64,000 nt of DNA, from assembly GCA_033002965.1 (NCBI GenBank), contig JAURVB010008678.1:62001-126000 (forward strand). The letters run 5' to 3'. This DNA is from Piper betle. Its lineage: Eukaryota; Streptophyta; Magnoliopsida; Piperales; Piperaceae. The notes under the pieces were generated by a model that had not been told where the DNA came from, did not search any database, and worked only from the letters and a program-made list of their open reading frames with translations. This document shows positions 46,490 through 59,280 of this stretch, one piece after another. A program made the position numbers and the translations under genes. Numbering within the stretch: position 1 is the stretch's first letter; the number at the start of each line of letters is the position of its first letter.

Positions 46490-47450
46490 AATATAGAGTT
46501 GTCAGTCTTTTGCTTAGCAATGGGTTCCGATGTAAGTTTCAAAGGTCGATCTTGTTTTAGATATGACGTCACACTTAAAACTTGGACCACAGGTCCATTA
46601 GGATTCTTCTCAGATTTATCGTTTTACTCTATCATGGATTTGATTTTTATATCATAGAACTATGTTAAATCATTGTTTTATCGGACCTCACTTAACATGG
46701 GTCATCTAGACATATTTTACTTTCGTGATTAATAACCCTCGAGAATGAGATCCCTTAAGTTGTTTTTGAACTTAACTTCACTTCACATTGCCTTCAGGCC
46801 TCTTTATATGATTCCCTTTCCAACCCAATATATATAGTTTTATTAAATTTGTAGTGAGACGAGTCTTGGTAAATTTTATATGTAAGTCATAGCGGACTCT
46901 AGATTAGTTAGAACTGTTCTGTTCTCAAGGAATCTTGACATCTCTATGTCTTGAGCTTCCTCACACTTGGAGAGGCATGGAGTACACAGGTAATGTTGTG
47001 TACAACGTATGTTTAAACGTATGGTATCAAATAGTACTAAAGGGGACTGCTTGAGAGTACTCAGCTCATGTACTCTGGGTCAGGAGTTATATGGAGGTAT
47101 AAAGAGGGCTTAGGATATGTGCTTTCTCTAAGAGTGGGACAATTTATTATCAAGAGAGGCATTTGCCGAAAGTGGCTAAGCACTAGTGCAGTTCAAGATG
47201 CTATCGAGTTTGCACATTGATGGCTCGTCAGTCGATGCTCTTTGAGAGTTCACGTGAAGAATATATATATGATTTTCCTTCTTTTAATTGTCTTCACTCT
47301 TAATCTCTTATCTCTATCTAGATTTGTAATTTTCTAAAATCTTCAACGAGATGGTTGAATCCTCCACCGGAGGTCCCAGTCATAATACTCAATCCAAGGG
47401 ACTCCTTCGAACTCCCAAGGATTGTATCATTGTACCTGATCGATATATGG
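46490..47450 (+). mobile_element. Decayed family C LTR fragment, opposite orientation
   Basis: The reverse complement of the C LTR is recognisable: CCCTCGAGAATGAGATCCCT at about 46737, ATTGCCTTCAGGCCTC at 46789, CCAATATATATAGTTTTATT at about 46834, GTGAGACGAG at 46854 and CTTGAGAGTACTCAGC at 47051. It is much diverged from both copies in the window. The borders are approximate. Confidence 0.65.
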
Positions 47451-47820
47451 ATCCTAAAATTGAGGGATGTCGATCCAACCCACACTCGAGGCCATTAATT
47501 ATGAATTGTTTATTAATTAAAATAATTTGATAATGTTTAGTTACTTAGGATAATTAGATTAAATTATAATTTAGCTTAAGATTTCACATAAAACCAATTC
47601 TTACAACCAATTAGGGGTTATCTTAACTTTATTTTAATTAATTTGTTGATTTAACAATTTGGCATGAAAAACTAGGAGACTCGTACACAGTCTAAAATCA
47701 TAAAGTTTTTAATCTTTATATTGTTTCAACCATTATTAGGTGTATGAGGTGATTGATTTTACAATTTTAACACAAACAAACATTTTATTACATTCATTAG
47801 TAAAAAAACCACAAAATCAA
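47451..47820. other. AT-rich DNA
   Basis: No gene or clear repeat seen. Confidence 0.4.
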
Positions 47821-48595
47821 ATAAAAATCACATTTTTATAATAAATCCACACTATAGCAAATTAATAGCATGCTAAGATGATGAAAATGAATCAATCTAA
47901 ATGGTCTAAGCAAGATTTCTATCTGCACAAACCACAAAGATGCAAACCAAACAAGAAAAAGGGGAGGAAGGAGGCATACCTTATAAGGGGAGAGGAGGGA
48001 GGAGGAGGAGAGGAAGAAGGGAGGAAGAAGAAGGATAGGGGAGGCCAAGGAGGAGGGGGAAATGGCTGGACAAGCTGAATGGTGGCCAAGGAGGGCCGAC
48101 TGGTAGCGTTTTAACCCTACCAAAATGGACATTGGCGCAGAGGTGCCCTCATGTGCTGCAACAGAGGCACACACATGTATGTGTGCTAGCCCAAAGGTGC
48201 CTGTGGGCGCCTTTGCATTGCATATGGCACCGCAATAGCCAAAAATGTGCTCAAATGGCCTCCAAAAGGGAAAAGGAAGAGCGTGAAAGAAAAGAAGGGC
48301 AAGATGGCTTCTAAAACATGATTAGGGCTAGAAAGTATGCCAAATGCATGCGACATAATTAATGTGGAGGTTACTGTAAAACAACCAGAAACACACCCAT
48401 TGGCTTCACGATTGGGGCTGATCGGATCAACTCAACAACGGATATGCCCAATGCTCAAGCCCACAACAACACACAAAGGATCCCAATAGTACCAAACCGA
48501 TCAAACCAGACCAACTGTGTACTCTCAAATCTAGCCAAACACAAAATCAAGTAAATCAATCGTAAAAACACCAGACTGACATGCTAGGTTTTACA
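47821..48595 (-). mobile_element. Family D LTR fragment (U3 end on the right)
   Basis: Plus-strand end CTAGGTTTTACA at 48584-48595, so in sense it starts TGTAAAACCTAGC. Read in sense it has TTGTTGTGGGCTTGAGCATT and then a CT-rich run (complement of 47950-48060), in the same order as the plus-strand LTR at 51075. The frame at 47836-48174 comes from this CT-rich run. The left border is not determined. Confidence 0.65.
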
Positions 48596-49511
48596 ATAAG
48601 CATTCTGCAAAATAACATCACCATAGTGAGCTAAAAATCATGGAGCATGCATCACAAATCTACAATCAATACATGACTGCTTCTACATGTCATTTCTATA
48701 ATTTTTCAAGAGTAATATAGTTACATAATATGCACAAAATGCACATGGACATGAAGCTACATGAATGCTACATTAAAGATCTAAGTGGGGATGTTCGTGG
48801 AGGAACATATTCGGGAGCAATGAAAATTTAGGTGACATGGAGGCCTAATGCAAGCATTCTATCACACCAATCATGCATGAATGCAAATAAAATAACCACA
48901 CCAAACATCTAAACAAGCTACAACAGCCACCAAACACAACCAATAACAAGGATCAACAAGAAAAAGGAAGGGAGGAAGAGAAGGTTACCTAGAGGGAAGG
49001 ATGAAAAAAGGAAGGACAAGGGGCTCCAAGCTTGAGGGTACCCTTGGGAAGTTTGGAGAAGGCCTGGAGATAGAGCAGGGAATGAAGAAGTGCATAGGAG
49101 GTTTAGACGGTCTGAGGGGAAGCAGAGGTAAAGGGGTGAAGAAGTGGAGGTAAGGGTGGATTTATAAAAGTCTAAAAATAGCATTAGCGCAACGACGCTA
49201 GCACACAGCAAATTTGCTAAAACCTTTGACAGCAAAGGTGCAGGGCAAAGGTGTTGGCGTTGTCCACACTGGTCAATCAGGAGCTGCTGTCCACTTACCT
49301 TCTATTAGACTTGTGACATTGCAAAGGTGTTGAGAGCAGAGAGTACAAAGGTGCAGGAAGGGCGCAAGGACACTGAGAGGTAAATAAACCCCCAGGGTGA
49401 ACATATCTTCTAAATATATTAATGGTTAATAAATACCAGTTACATGCTATTCGATATAGTTCACATGCAAACCAACATTAAAACCATTGGGCATATGGTC
49501 TAGGTTTTACG
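48596..49511 (-). mobile_element. Second family D-type LTR fragment
   Basis: GA-rich 48958-49140, a TATA-like sequence near 49160 (TTTATAAATCC in sense), GCAAAGG phrases and an end CTAGGTTTTACG at 49500-49511, a one-base variant of the LTR end at 48595. It resembles 10550-10990. 48596-48950 carries no recognised feature. Confidence 0.55.
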
Positions 49512-49703
49512 ATAGGAGGCCATGCATGCATTTTAGGTGTTTTCGTCTATGCATCAAAATCCCTAAGGTTTCCGTCTTCTCACGCTTTGTGTGGTTAGGT
49601 CCCCATGGGTAGGTTTTGAATTTTAATAGGTCATGAATTAGAATCCCAAAGTTTATCTTTATGATTTGGTTTAGAAGCGGGCCAACTGGGGGTGTTACAA
49701 TTT

Positions 49704-49715
49704 TAGTATTAGATC
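49704..49715 (+). promoter_or_regulatory. Decayed primer binding site, family D
   Basis: TAGTATTAGATC differs from TGGTATCAGAGC at three positions and lies four bases after the LTR end GTGTTACA. Confidence 0.6.
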
Positions 49716-49979
49716 CAATTAGTGGCCAATTAAGATGCAACTTGTGCATGTGTGTGTCACATCCACAACATACATGGGCAGGTACACCTGTTTTCAGTTT
49801 CTTGTTGCTTTTCTTTACATTTTATTTCATTGTTGTGTTCTTTTGTGCTTCTAAGGTCTCATTGTGGTTTTGTGCAATTTGACAAATGTCAGTGGTTTGT
49901 GGTCAGTGTGGCAGTTGTCAAAGTAGTGGTTAGGGCCGTGTGATTTGCTAGTTGGTAGTTTGAGTCGTGGGTAGTTCAA

Positions 49980-50960
49980 ATGGCTCAAACACAAGGCTCA
50001 GCCAGATCTAGGAGAGTCATCACATCACCACCGTCAGCATAGGCGCAGGGTAGGCAATCCCCTTTACCTCCTTGTTATGCGATAGTGGAGCTCTAAGATG
50101 ATTACTGCTTAGACGAGCAAATCCACATGATCAATGAGTACAAAAGGTAGACACATCAAGAACTCAACACCCTTTTGGAGACTGTAAGGTACATGACTAT
50201 GGTGTTGGCCAGACTTTAGAAGAGACTAGCCAATGAGATGTCGTCGACAACTAGTGAGTATGATAGAATGCCTTCCCACTGTCACTACCATTTGTGAAGC
50301 CACCAGTCAGATATTACACTATGCCACATCCAGTACAGCCGTGGGTAAACCTGTTTGTCGTGCCACCACCCGTAGTAGGACAACATGTATTTTCACTGCC
50401 AGGTGTGCCAATGATGCATATGCGAGGATCAGGACGAGGTGCCTAGCCCGAGACAGTTTGAATGGGGCAAGAGCTCAGGGCAGGAGGCAATGGTTCATGT
50501 CAGACCAAGGTGGGATGTAGATTGCTTCTTGAAAAATAGAGGTAATTTGTTCACAGGGAGTACTAACCTCGATGTAGCCATTGGCTGGTTTGACGGCACA
50601 AAGGTAGTGTTGGACCACATGGAATGCCTACCAAAGCTATGGGTATTGGTAGCAGTTGGTGCTATCTATGGAGCCAGGCAGACGTGGTGGAGATTTGTCT
50701 AGTCCGCCTGCCTTGAAGGTTGTCCATCAAAGTAGATCTCTTGGGAGGAGTTCCAGGGAGTCTTCTACAATCAGTTTATCTCTGCAATAGTGGTAGAGGA
50801 GAAGAGGATAGAGTTCATAAACCTAATACAAGAAGACATGTCAGTGGTAGAGTACCACACCAGGTACCTGGAATTGGAGAGTTTTGTTATAGACTCCTTT
50901 CAGACTGAGAGACAGAGGGCTGATGATGTCATGTAGGATGTTGCCATAATCACATGTAAG
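49980..50960 (+). pseudogene. Gag of the family D element
   Basis: Begins at ATG 49980 (MAQTQGSARSRR). The capsid region is clear at 50510-50960: DCFLKNRGNLFTGSTNLDVA, GWFDGTKVVLDHMECLPKL, ARQTWWRFV, WEEFQGVFYNQFI, EFINLIQEDMSVVEYHTRYL and ELESFVIDSFQTE. These match in order the plant gypsy pattern of FxGxxxPxxAxxWL, WW, WExFxxxFxxxY and FxxLxQGxMSVxEYxxxF. In-frame stops and frameshifts are frequent, for example after TWWRFV and in the N-terminal part. No zinc knuckle remains. Confidence 0.8.
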
Positions 50961-51062
50961 CTTCTCTAACTTGTTCATTGTTTCATTTCCAGTTTTGTTG
51001 TCACAGATTTCTTAGGTGCTTGTAGTTTGCTTTAAGTGAACTTTCGATGATGAAATTTTCTT

Positions 51063-51074
51063 AGGGGAGGTGGT
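51063..51074 (+). promoter_or_regulatory. Polypurine tract, family D
   Basis: AGGGGAGGTGGT directly before the LTR start TGTAAAACC. Confidence 0.75.
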
Positions 51075-54000
51075 TGTAAAACCTGGCCCGTCAACCAGCT
51101 GTTTTACGCCGGGTTCATTTTTGGCTTGAACCAAAGAGCACGCAGTCGGTCAAGTCGATCGGCCCGGTGCTAGTGAAAACTTCTATGTTGTTGTGGGCTT
51201 GAGTATTGGGTGTGTTCGTTGTCGAGTTGTTCTAGTCAGCTCCAATTACCAAGTTGGTGCTTGTGTTGTTTCAATTGTGTAGAGTAGCTTATGGTCTTGT
51301 TGCATGTGGTCATGTTTAGAGTCGTGTCACATGAATTTTGGGTGTACCTCTTGGTCCCTTATCGAGCCCATTTTGATTTTGTATAGTCTTGGTTCAGCCC
51401 AATCTGATTTAAAAAAAATGGCGGGGCCCATTTTTACCTTTCCATTTTCCTTTCCTCCCTTATTCCCATTCCCTCAACTTTTCTCTTTCCCTTTTTGCCC
51501 CCCTCACCCCTTTTTCTTTTCCTTTCCTTTCCATCCATTCCCCTTTTCCCCCTTCTCTTCTCCTCCCCTGGCTTCCCTTCTCCTCTTCCCTTCCCTTCTC
51601 CCTACCTTCCCCCTCCTCTTTCTTCCCTTCCTCCCTTTCTCCTCACTCTTCTTTTTCCTCCCTTCTTCTCTCTCTTATTTTCTCTCCTCCCTTGGCCATA
51701 ATTGCTTTTTCCTTCCCCTTTCTTCTCACCTTCTTCCTTCCACTTCCTCCCCCTCTTCTTGGCCGCCGCCACCGTCATGCTTTGCCCTTCTCCTCCTCCT
51801 CTTCCACCTCTTCCCCTCCCCTTCGAGGTACACCACTCTCCTCCCTTTTTTTTTCTCTTTTGGCATGATCATGATGGTTTCTAAGTAGATCTCTATATTT
51901 AGGCATGTAGATGTGTAGATCATCATCCTCACATGTAGATCTACTAGTTTCCTTGTTGATTGTGTATTAAAAATAAAATTTTCATTAAATAGTTGTATTT
52001 TTGCTAGTAAAATATTTATTTTCAAATTTATAAAATATACAGAATAATCTACCTAATTATGGTTGAAACAACAAAAAAAATATAACTTATTATTTTTGGG
52101 TCGAGTTTGTGCGATAGCGTTTTTCTTGCTAAATTGATAACTAATTCTACAATTAAAATAATAATATATTTTAACTTGTAACTAGTTGTAATATGATTGT
52201 GGTGTTGAAATCTTAAGTTAAACAATAATTAACTTAATTATCATAATTAACCGAACAATATAAGATTAATTTTAATAATAAAATAATCTATAATTTATGG
52301 ATATATATATATGAGTTTAATTTGACATCTCAAGTCTCTTCATAGGAGCCAACCGAATCTGTCCGAACCAACATCTTTCAAATTTTCCAAATCTAAAGTC
52401 TCTACGTCAAAGTTATCATCAGGGTCATTCTAATTAAATTCTCCGATATGTGCTTTTTATAATTTTGCTTAGATCTTATTCTCGATTAGAGTATCAGGTA
52501 TCCCATGTTAGATTGTCCCGTATCTCTCAGGCATTTCTATATCTCTAATTAGTTTTAACTTGGCGAGTTGAATCTCGAAATTGATTTAATAATGCCTCGA
52601 GATCTCCGTCGTGATATCTTTATTTATTTTCTCAAAATATCTCGCAATTTTGATGATGCACTATGTATGTGAATGATGATGTGTTGAATGTTTACTTTTC
52701 TGCCCTTTCATGCCATATCATTTGCCACATCTAAGACTATCTTCATGGCATTGCACACATGCATCTGACAAGGTTCAAGTATTGGTGTCCATTCCTTGCT
52801 TGTGCAGAGTCGAGGTTATTGTAGTAGGACAAGGAGCACTTCTCACAAGCCTGCTAGGACTCTCATCTGCTTGGCACTATGTTTTTGCTTTCTTATCGTA
52901 GGTCGTAGTTATTGGTGTTTGATCGAATCTCACTACCTACGAGCCATTTAGTCAATTTTCTGTATTATTTAAACTTCAAGGTTGAGATCATTTGATGAGT
53001 TTTTAAAAGCAAGATCTAGCTCAAAATTTGCACTTTAGTGGTATGTGATCAGAACCATTCTAGACCTTATACTTATAGTACGTTTTTTGATTTACATGCA
53101 CACATGATGAATGAGAGCATCATGCTAACCGAGGAATCTGGTTAGTACCCACATGTGGTGCTCGGTAGGTGGTTAGCTGTATGAATATGATTCTCAAATA
53201 TAACACCTATTAATAGTGTGTATTTTTGCATGTACATGCTCTTCATCTGTATATCTAGATCATGCAATTTGCAGTTATGGTCAAATAGGCCATATTGGCC
53301 ACAGTTAGGGCATGTTGCTATTGACTAGATTCTGACTCATGCATAGATCTAGCATGTTATCATCAAGCATTTCGGTTCATGTGCATATATATATTTTAGT
53401 GATTATGATTAGGCCCTATTGGCTGTATTAGGATTATGATGTTAGAGTGGAGGAGTTTCTGTTTTATATTCATCTTTCTCGTGGACAATGGGTTCTCCAT
53501 TTGCCAGCTTGATGATTTCTGGTATTAGTTATTTGGGACTCATTAACACTCATTAATGACACATTTTCTTATATTTATATAAGTGAGCTATCATGGCGTT
53601 GGTCAGCCTGGTGCACAGATCACGAGAATGCAGGGAGGATGCTAGGTTGTGTTGTGCTGCTTTAGTTTTGGGCGTCATGTTTTATTTGTGCGTGTACCTC
53701 TTCCCCTTGTTCTACATAGGTGTTACTGGCCACAGAGTTGTGATATGAATTATGGGGTTGTTGGTCATTTTTGAAATGACATGGAAGTTCCTGTATATGT
53801 ACGTGTTTACCCTTAACTGTATTTTTATGTTTTGCACAAGAAATACTATGGGTCACACAAGCCTAACCTATTTTGTATAGGAATTCTCCAAGCCCTTGAG
53901 TCATGGAACTAAAAGTTAAATAATTCCTAGGTATGCTAAACCATGTTACTTGTGCAGGTACCCAGAGCGAAAAAGAAACATGGGTTGAAGGAGTTTTTGG

Positions 54001-54480
54001 GTTTGTTTGTTTTGTAGGAGAAGACTTACTTGAAGACGAGACAAACCAACAACCTGATGAATGTTTAAATATAACGTGAATGATCTATGAATGTGATGTG
54101 CATGTGGCAGAATGTTTCTAAAATGTTTTTGCATGTGAAAATGCAAAATATGAAATGCTCTGCATATGTTTTATAAATTGTGAATTTATACAAGATGTAA
54201 AAATTTTCCTGCGTCCTAGTTAGGGGGAGAGTGTCGGATTTTCTTTAGGAATCTTAGTCTTCTTTGTAACTTAGACTCATTTAGGTTGTCCTAATTAAAT
54301 GAGCCTAGCCAAAGGAATCCATGCATGCATTTTGGGTGTTTTTGTCTAAGCATTAGAATTCGTTAGGTTTTTGTCTTCCAACACCTTTAATGGTTTAGAT
54401 CTTTGTGGGTTGGTTTTGTATTTTAATGGGTTATAAATTAGCATCACAATGGGTCACAATGTAGGTTATGATGCATAACT
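51075..54480 (+). mobile_element. 3' LTR of the family D element
   Basis: Starts TGTAAAACCTGGCCCGTC. Includes TTGTTGTGGGCTTGAGTATT near 51190, a CT-rich stretch (51415-51835), an AT-rich middle, and a terminal part related to 49512-49650. The exact end is uncertain, between about 54450 and 54560. Frames 51304-51888 and 51495-51701 are products of the CT-rich stretch. Confidence 0.65.
51415..51835. repeat. Polypyrimidine (CT-rich) stretch
   Basis: About 420 bp almost wholly of C and T on the plus strand, made of CCTTTTCC, CCTTCTCC and similar words. It sits in the LTR and matches a shorter GA-rich stretch in the minus-strand D fragment. Confidence 0.9.
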
Positions 54481-54998
54481 TGATGCGAGGTCACAAGGAT
54501 TGAAATTGCGTTTTTATCATAGTTTTAAATACTATACCTATCATATTAGATTTGGGGCTGCTGCATGCTATGTATGGTTCAACCCGGTTCATCTTGATTT
54601 ACTATGTTGTACAAGATTAAAATAATAAATTATTACATGGCTCTTTATAAAAATTATAAGTCTCATTATTAGTCATAGTTTATTTATTTTTTATGGTAGA
54701 AACTAAAAATAGGTTCATAAGACTTTTATGAAAAGTATTTCAGTAGTTTTGAAGAGTTATTACCATTTTATCGAAATAATTATAATAATTTTATAACAAC
54801 TAATTTTTATAACTTATTATAATTCCTTCAATGCTAGTGTTTGAGCAATAAATAATTTTTCTATTAAGAATGGCTACATAAGCCGCTATAGCTTGCTGGT
54901 TGAGAATTAGAGTTGATCTTGCAGATCTAGAGTTCAATTGTGCCCCACAACATAGACATTTTCATTCCACCTCTAAAATGGACCGGATTGGGTGTTTT

Positions 54999-55398
54999 GG
55001 CATAATTTCAGTTTAATCCGATTTAATAAAAACTGGCCTAAACATTCGATAGGCTATGTACTAAATCGGGTCAATTTTGGTTCCGGTATGCACTATACTG
55101 AGTCAAATTGGCCACAAGTACACCACAAGGACACTTTAATTTAGGTTTATGCATGTTAAAAAAATAAAGGTCATTACAAGTTGCTATCATGGCTTGTTTT
55201 TGGTATAATTTCAGTTTAATCCGATTTTATAAAAACTGGCCTAAACATTCGATAGGGTATGTACTAAATCGGGTCAATTTTGGTTCCAGTACGCACTATA
55301 CTGAGTCAAATTGGCCACAAGTACACCACGAGGACACTTTGATTTAAGTTTATGCATGTTAGAAAAATAAAGGTTGTTACAAGTTGCTATCATGGCTC
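54999..55398. repeat. 203-bp tandem duplication
   Basis: GGCATAATTTCAGTTTAATC at 54999 and GGTATAATTTCAGTTTAATC at 55202 start two adjacent copies that run to AAGTTGCTATCATGGCT. They differ by scattered changes only (for example GGTATGCAC and AGTACGCAC). No gene lies within. Confidence 0.9.
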
Positions 55399-55874
55399 AA
55401 GACACTTTGATTTTCCGTGTCAAAATGATTTAGAAGTCTACATAGTTAAAATAACTTGTTAGTATCAATCTCGTGGGTAGTGCAGATGGCACACAGAAAA
55501 AGAATTAGGAAGAAGAATTGGACTAGTGGTTTACTAGATGATGCTGATGAATCCTTTGATAGAAAAAGAAAAGAAAAAGGAGTTCTTCAGAACCCTATTA
55601 CGAGCAAGATACTCATAATGTTTAAGATTACCACATTGTAGTCATGAGTTCTCAAGCAAGTGATTTCCCCTTCTGCAATGATATGTATGTTGTGGGCAAG
55701 TGGTGAAGATATGGAGGACGATAGAGTAGTTCTAGAGATGGATTTATCAAAATCATAACTTTTGAAGGAGTGGGCCGTAAGGAGACCATTCAAATCCTTT
55801 TCAGGAAGTTGAGTGATTGTAATTTACACTAAATAATGAAAATTTAGGGACAAAATTTCTTTTGAGGATGGTAG
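55399..55874 (+). mobile_element. 3' end of a Del/Tekay-like element, just before its LTR
   Basis: TTTAGGGACAAAATTTCTTT at 55845 and the purine-rich GAGGATGGTAGAT form the typical end of this group, directly followed by TGTAATACCC. The frame 55456-55641 (basic, KRIRKKNW and KRKEKG) lies upstream but has no pol motif. No earlier pol sequence is seen. Confidence 0.6.
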
Positions 55875-57390
55875 ATTGTAATACCCAATATAAATCTTAA
55901 GTTTTGAAGTTTGTACAGATTGACCACGTCCTCTTCAGAATGTCAACTCCAAAAACACGAATCCAAAATTCAGATTTCCGTTGTTAAAGTTATGATTTTT
56001 ACAAGTCAGTACTAGAAACATAGAATTCAGTGAAGGAGTCTATGTGAGAGGGTGCTAAATAAAATTACTAAATAACAAAGTTAGGTCCCTAACAATACTT
56101 AGACCCCATTTAAGATCACAAGAGTGGATAACTAGCATAAACAATTTAGCTCAAATAAAATTAACACAATAAACAAAAATAAATAATAATAAATGCAAAC
56201 AATCAACCTAAATAAATGTAGTGTGAGGCAATACTAGTTCAAACTCACAAAGATACATCTTTTGGCGAATTAATCAAACCATACAAGTTTCTAAGTGACC
56301 ATGACCTTGCGTCACTTAGTTCTTTAAAGCCAATAAGTCAAACCCAAGGGAACTAAGTAATGTGTAGAACAAAATGAATCAAAATGAAAACAAGCATACA
56401 AAGAGAGAAGGGAAGACATAAGCCGAGATTTTTCAAGAAGTTCGCACACCTACTCTCTTCTAGCCAACAAAGTCCATTGGTTGGGTAGGCCTTCCTAACT
56501 TCACTATAGCAACCAACTTATATAACTTGCAAATAACCACAAGGACTCCTTCACACCGCCATGTTCCAAAGAAGCTTGTACTCATAATATCCTAGAAACC
56601 TCTAATAAGCCTTCCTCCACAAGCACCAAGTTCCAAAGATCCTTGCAACTAGCTTCTAACACCCTAGGAGGAACTGCTACCTGAAGCTAGCTCTCCCTTA
56701 CCATGGTCACACCTCGAGCCAAAGGAGTCTTCAATCCAAGCATTTTCTTTCTCTAGGCTGAGTGCTTACACACATTCCCAACACCTTGGGAGTTTACAAA
56801 TCAAGCTCACACACTTGAGCCTTGCCTCACTACAACCCTCTCTCAGGATTTTCATAATCAAAGCACGAAGAATACAAGTTAATAGGTAAAACCAAACCTA
56901 AACACAAACTTGAGCTTCCAAGAGTTCTAAGAGAGTACTAGGGGTATAATATCATCAAAGATGTCAAAGGTATCTCAAAACACATCCCCAAAGGCCTCAT
57001 TTATAGGTTTGAAACTTCCTTCCCAAAATAGTAGCTGCTGGGATTTTAATCCCCAAAGTTGGCTTTTACTAGTTGCTAATTTTAAAAACATTATGTGACA
57101 CTCGGTTGCCAAACAACCTCTTGAAGTGTTTGCCAATCGTCCATTTAAACAAGCTATAGTCTTCGATTTCTCTTCGGTGGCTAAAGAAATTTGGAAAAGT
57201 TTCCAATTGAGCATCAAAAAATTGATGTAATTGACCGATCTGATGATCAGTTCCTGAAGCTCACCACAATAATCCTAGGGTTTGTCCATCTTATCATTGG
57301 CTGCCAAATACTCCGTCAAAGTATTTGCCAAAGTCTGCCACTGCACTACCTTGGCCTAAACCCCTATGCTTTGACTGTTGAAGCTCCTAC
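55875..57390 (+). mobile_element. Putative LTR start and unassigned DNA
   Basis: TGTAATACCCAATATAAATC follows the purine tract and should be the start of a 3' LTR. I cannot define its end; no partner exists in the window. The remaining sequence to 57390 has no recognised gene; frames 56975-57217 and 57191-57502 lack motifs. Confidence 0.45.
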
Positions 57391-57879
57391 TGTAAAGACT
57401 GTGAAAAAAAAATTGCGGAAGTGGCTTGGGAAGGACCGAACGTATTATATATTCTACCCGGTTAATTACTATATTTTATTATTTACCCGGTTACCCGGTT
57501 AAGTGAAATACGGGTGTTTTCACATACCCTAGCCATCATTTCATTTTATTTTATGAAGGACGTCCTCCACCCTAGCCTTCATTCGCATCTTCTTCTCCTC
57601 TTCTTTGCCAAACGAGCATCCTCCTTGTTTTGGGTATTTTCCCTATCTTCTTTTCTTTTTCTTTCTTCCATTGCCAAGCACGTAGAGTTCATGGTTAGAC
57701 ATCACTGTTCATTTATTTGTTGTTGTTGGTGGATATCATGATCTATTTAATAACAGTTGATTTTAATGTTATAAGTTGTTATAAAAAAATTATATTAATC
57801 TTAATTGATAATTGTGAGGATTAAGATTTTAAATCAATAAGAAAACAAACTAATTTTTACATGACTGAGATCCATGGCC

Positions 57880-58460
57880 GACGAGTTTCCCTGTTCGGTG
57901 AGATGGGCAAGCACAGGCAAAGCTTCGTCGGGAATCAGTGGCGACGGTTGTTCCTACGTCGGAAGATGATCCTACTCTCTTCGTCGATCAGTGTATGGTC
58001 GATCTTACATGTGTGGATGCCGGCCTGGGGTGGTAAATGGCAAGAACAGAGGTGACGGGGGCAAAAAACAGAGGCGACGGCGGTGGGTGAAGAAATCTGG
58101 CCGTCCTGGGTGGCGATGGGTTCCAATCTGGCCAGGGAAGGTCGATAGGGGGTCGAGGGTGTCGAGGCGACCACCCAATTGAGGCGGCAATGCTCGCCGG
58201 TGGTGGAATCGATGATGCGAATGCGTCGCTGGTGTGGCGATGGAGGAATAACGGCGACTGGAAAGCGGCCGAGGTCCACCGGGGTGACACCGCAACAGCA
58301 CGGCAGGTCTGGGCGATGGCGATTGAGGCAGCCGGAGACAATCGCTGGCGGCGACTAGAGGACGGCTGCAGTCGGGAACAAAGGATGACACCTGGGAAGA
58401 AGAAGAAGAAGAAGAAAATTCCCTTGGGTGGCAGACTTGTAAATAATGCTTGACTTGACA
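57880..58460. repeat. GC-rich module shared with LTR C
   Basis: Phrases GGTGGGTGAAGAAATCTG, GATGGGTTCC, GGGTCGAGGGTGTCGAGG and GCGTCGCTGG match 8320-8480 in LTR C in order on the same strand. The ending GGTGGCAGACTTGTAAATAA matches 41189-41207. Because C has the opposite polarity, the module is inverted relative to the LTR. Confidence 0.75.
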
Positions 58461-59280
58461 CAACTCGAGTTAAATAATAATACCAACTTGTAAATTACAT
58501 CTGACTTGATATTGACTCAAGTTAAATAATAATAATAATAATACGAACTTGTAATAAATCTTTAAAAATAATCATTTTAATGGGTTATGGGTACAGTTAC
58601 TAAACTAATTAATTATTGTACGAAATCGCCACGAGGAATAAAAATACGGTAATGTTAAACGGTCGATACTTAATCGGAGTACTATAAGCGATTAAATTAA
58701 GTCGGACGATTATAAGTGAATAATAAAATAAAGTTTTTTCCTTTATCATATTAAATTTAATATTCAGTAAGTAAAGTGATTATTTTAATAATGAGTCAGT
58801 AATGTAGAAAATTGGTTATTAAACTATAATCGGGTAAAAATCGCAATAGTCAAACCTAAATAGTATGATGAAAATAAATACAGTTCGAAACTTTATTGAG
58901 TTGAAATAATTTAAAATAATTGTACTAATAATATCTTTGAATTAGGATAATATAAATTATTTTAAATAATTTAATCGAACGACTTGATTAATTAAAGATT
59001 TAATACTGTAAACTAAATTATGAAGACCGTGTTTAAGTAATTAATATCTCAAAGGAAAATATACTAATAATAGTAATTAAATATTTGTTCATCAGTTAAT
59101 AATTATTTTATCAATTGTTAAGCATTAATTATGATTTGGATAATTAATTTAAAATGTAAAGTAGGGCTTAAATGATTATGTCACATGAATAATTAATTAT
59201 CTCACTAGATTGTTGAGAATTTGATATTTAATATTTTTGAATTGTTACATGTTATCTTGTCAAATTTTAATATATATATA

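Larger units (their letters stand above)
49512..54480 (+). mobile_element. Gag-only Ty3/gypsy element, family D, plus strand
   Basis: In order: end of a 5' LTR (to 49699), decayed primer site (49704-49715), gag (49980-50960), purine tract (51063-51074) and a 3' LTR from 51075. The two LTR ends share about 130 bp (49522-49650 and 54322-54450, with CCATGCATGCATTTT). Everything between gag and the purine tract, including all enzymes, is missing. The 5' LTR is shortened by the minus-strand D fragment. Confidence 0.7.

Noticed and set aside
51304..51888. Frame rich in Phe, Pro, Ser and Leu, as a membrane or secreted protein
   Set aside because: It is the translation of a CT-rich stretch inside an LTR.
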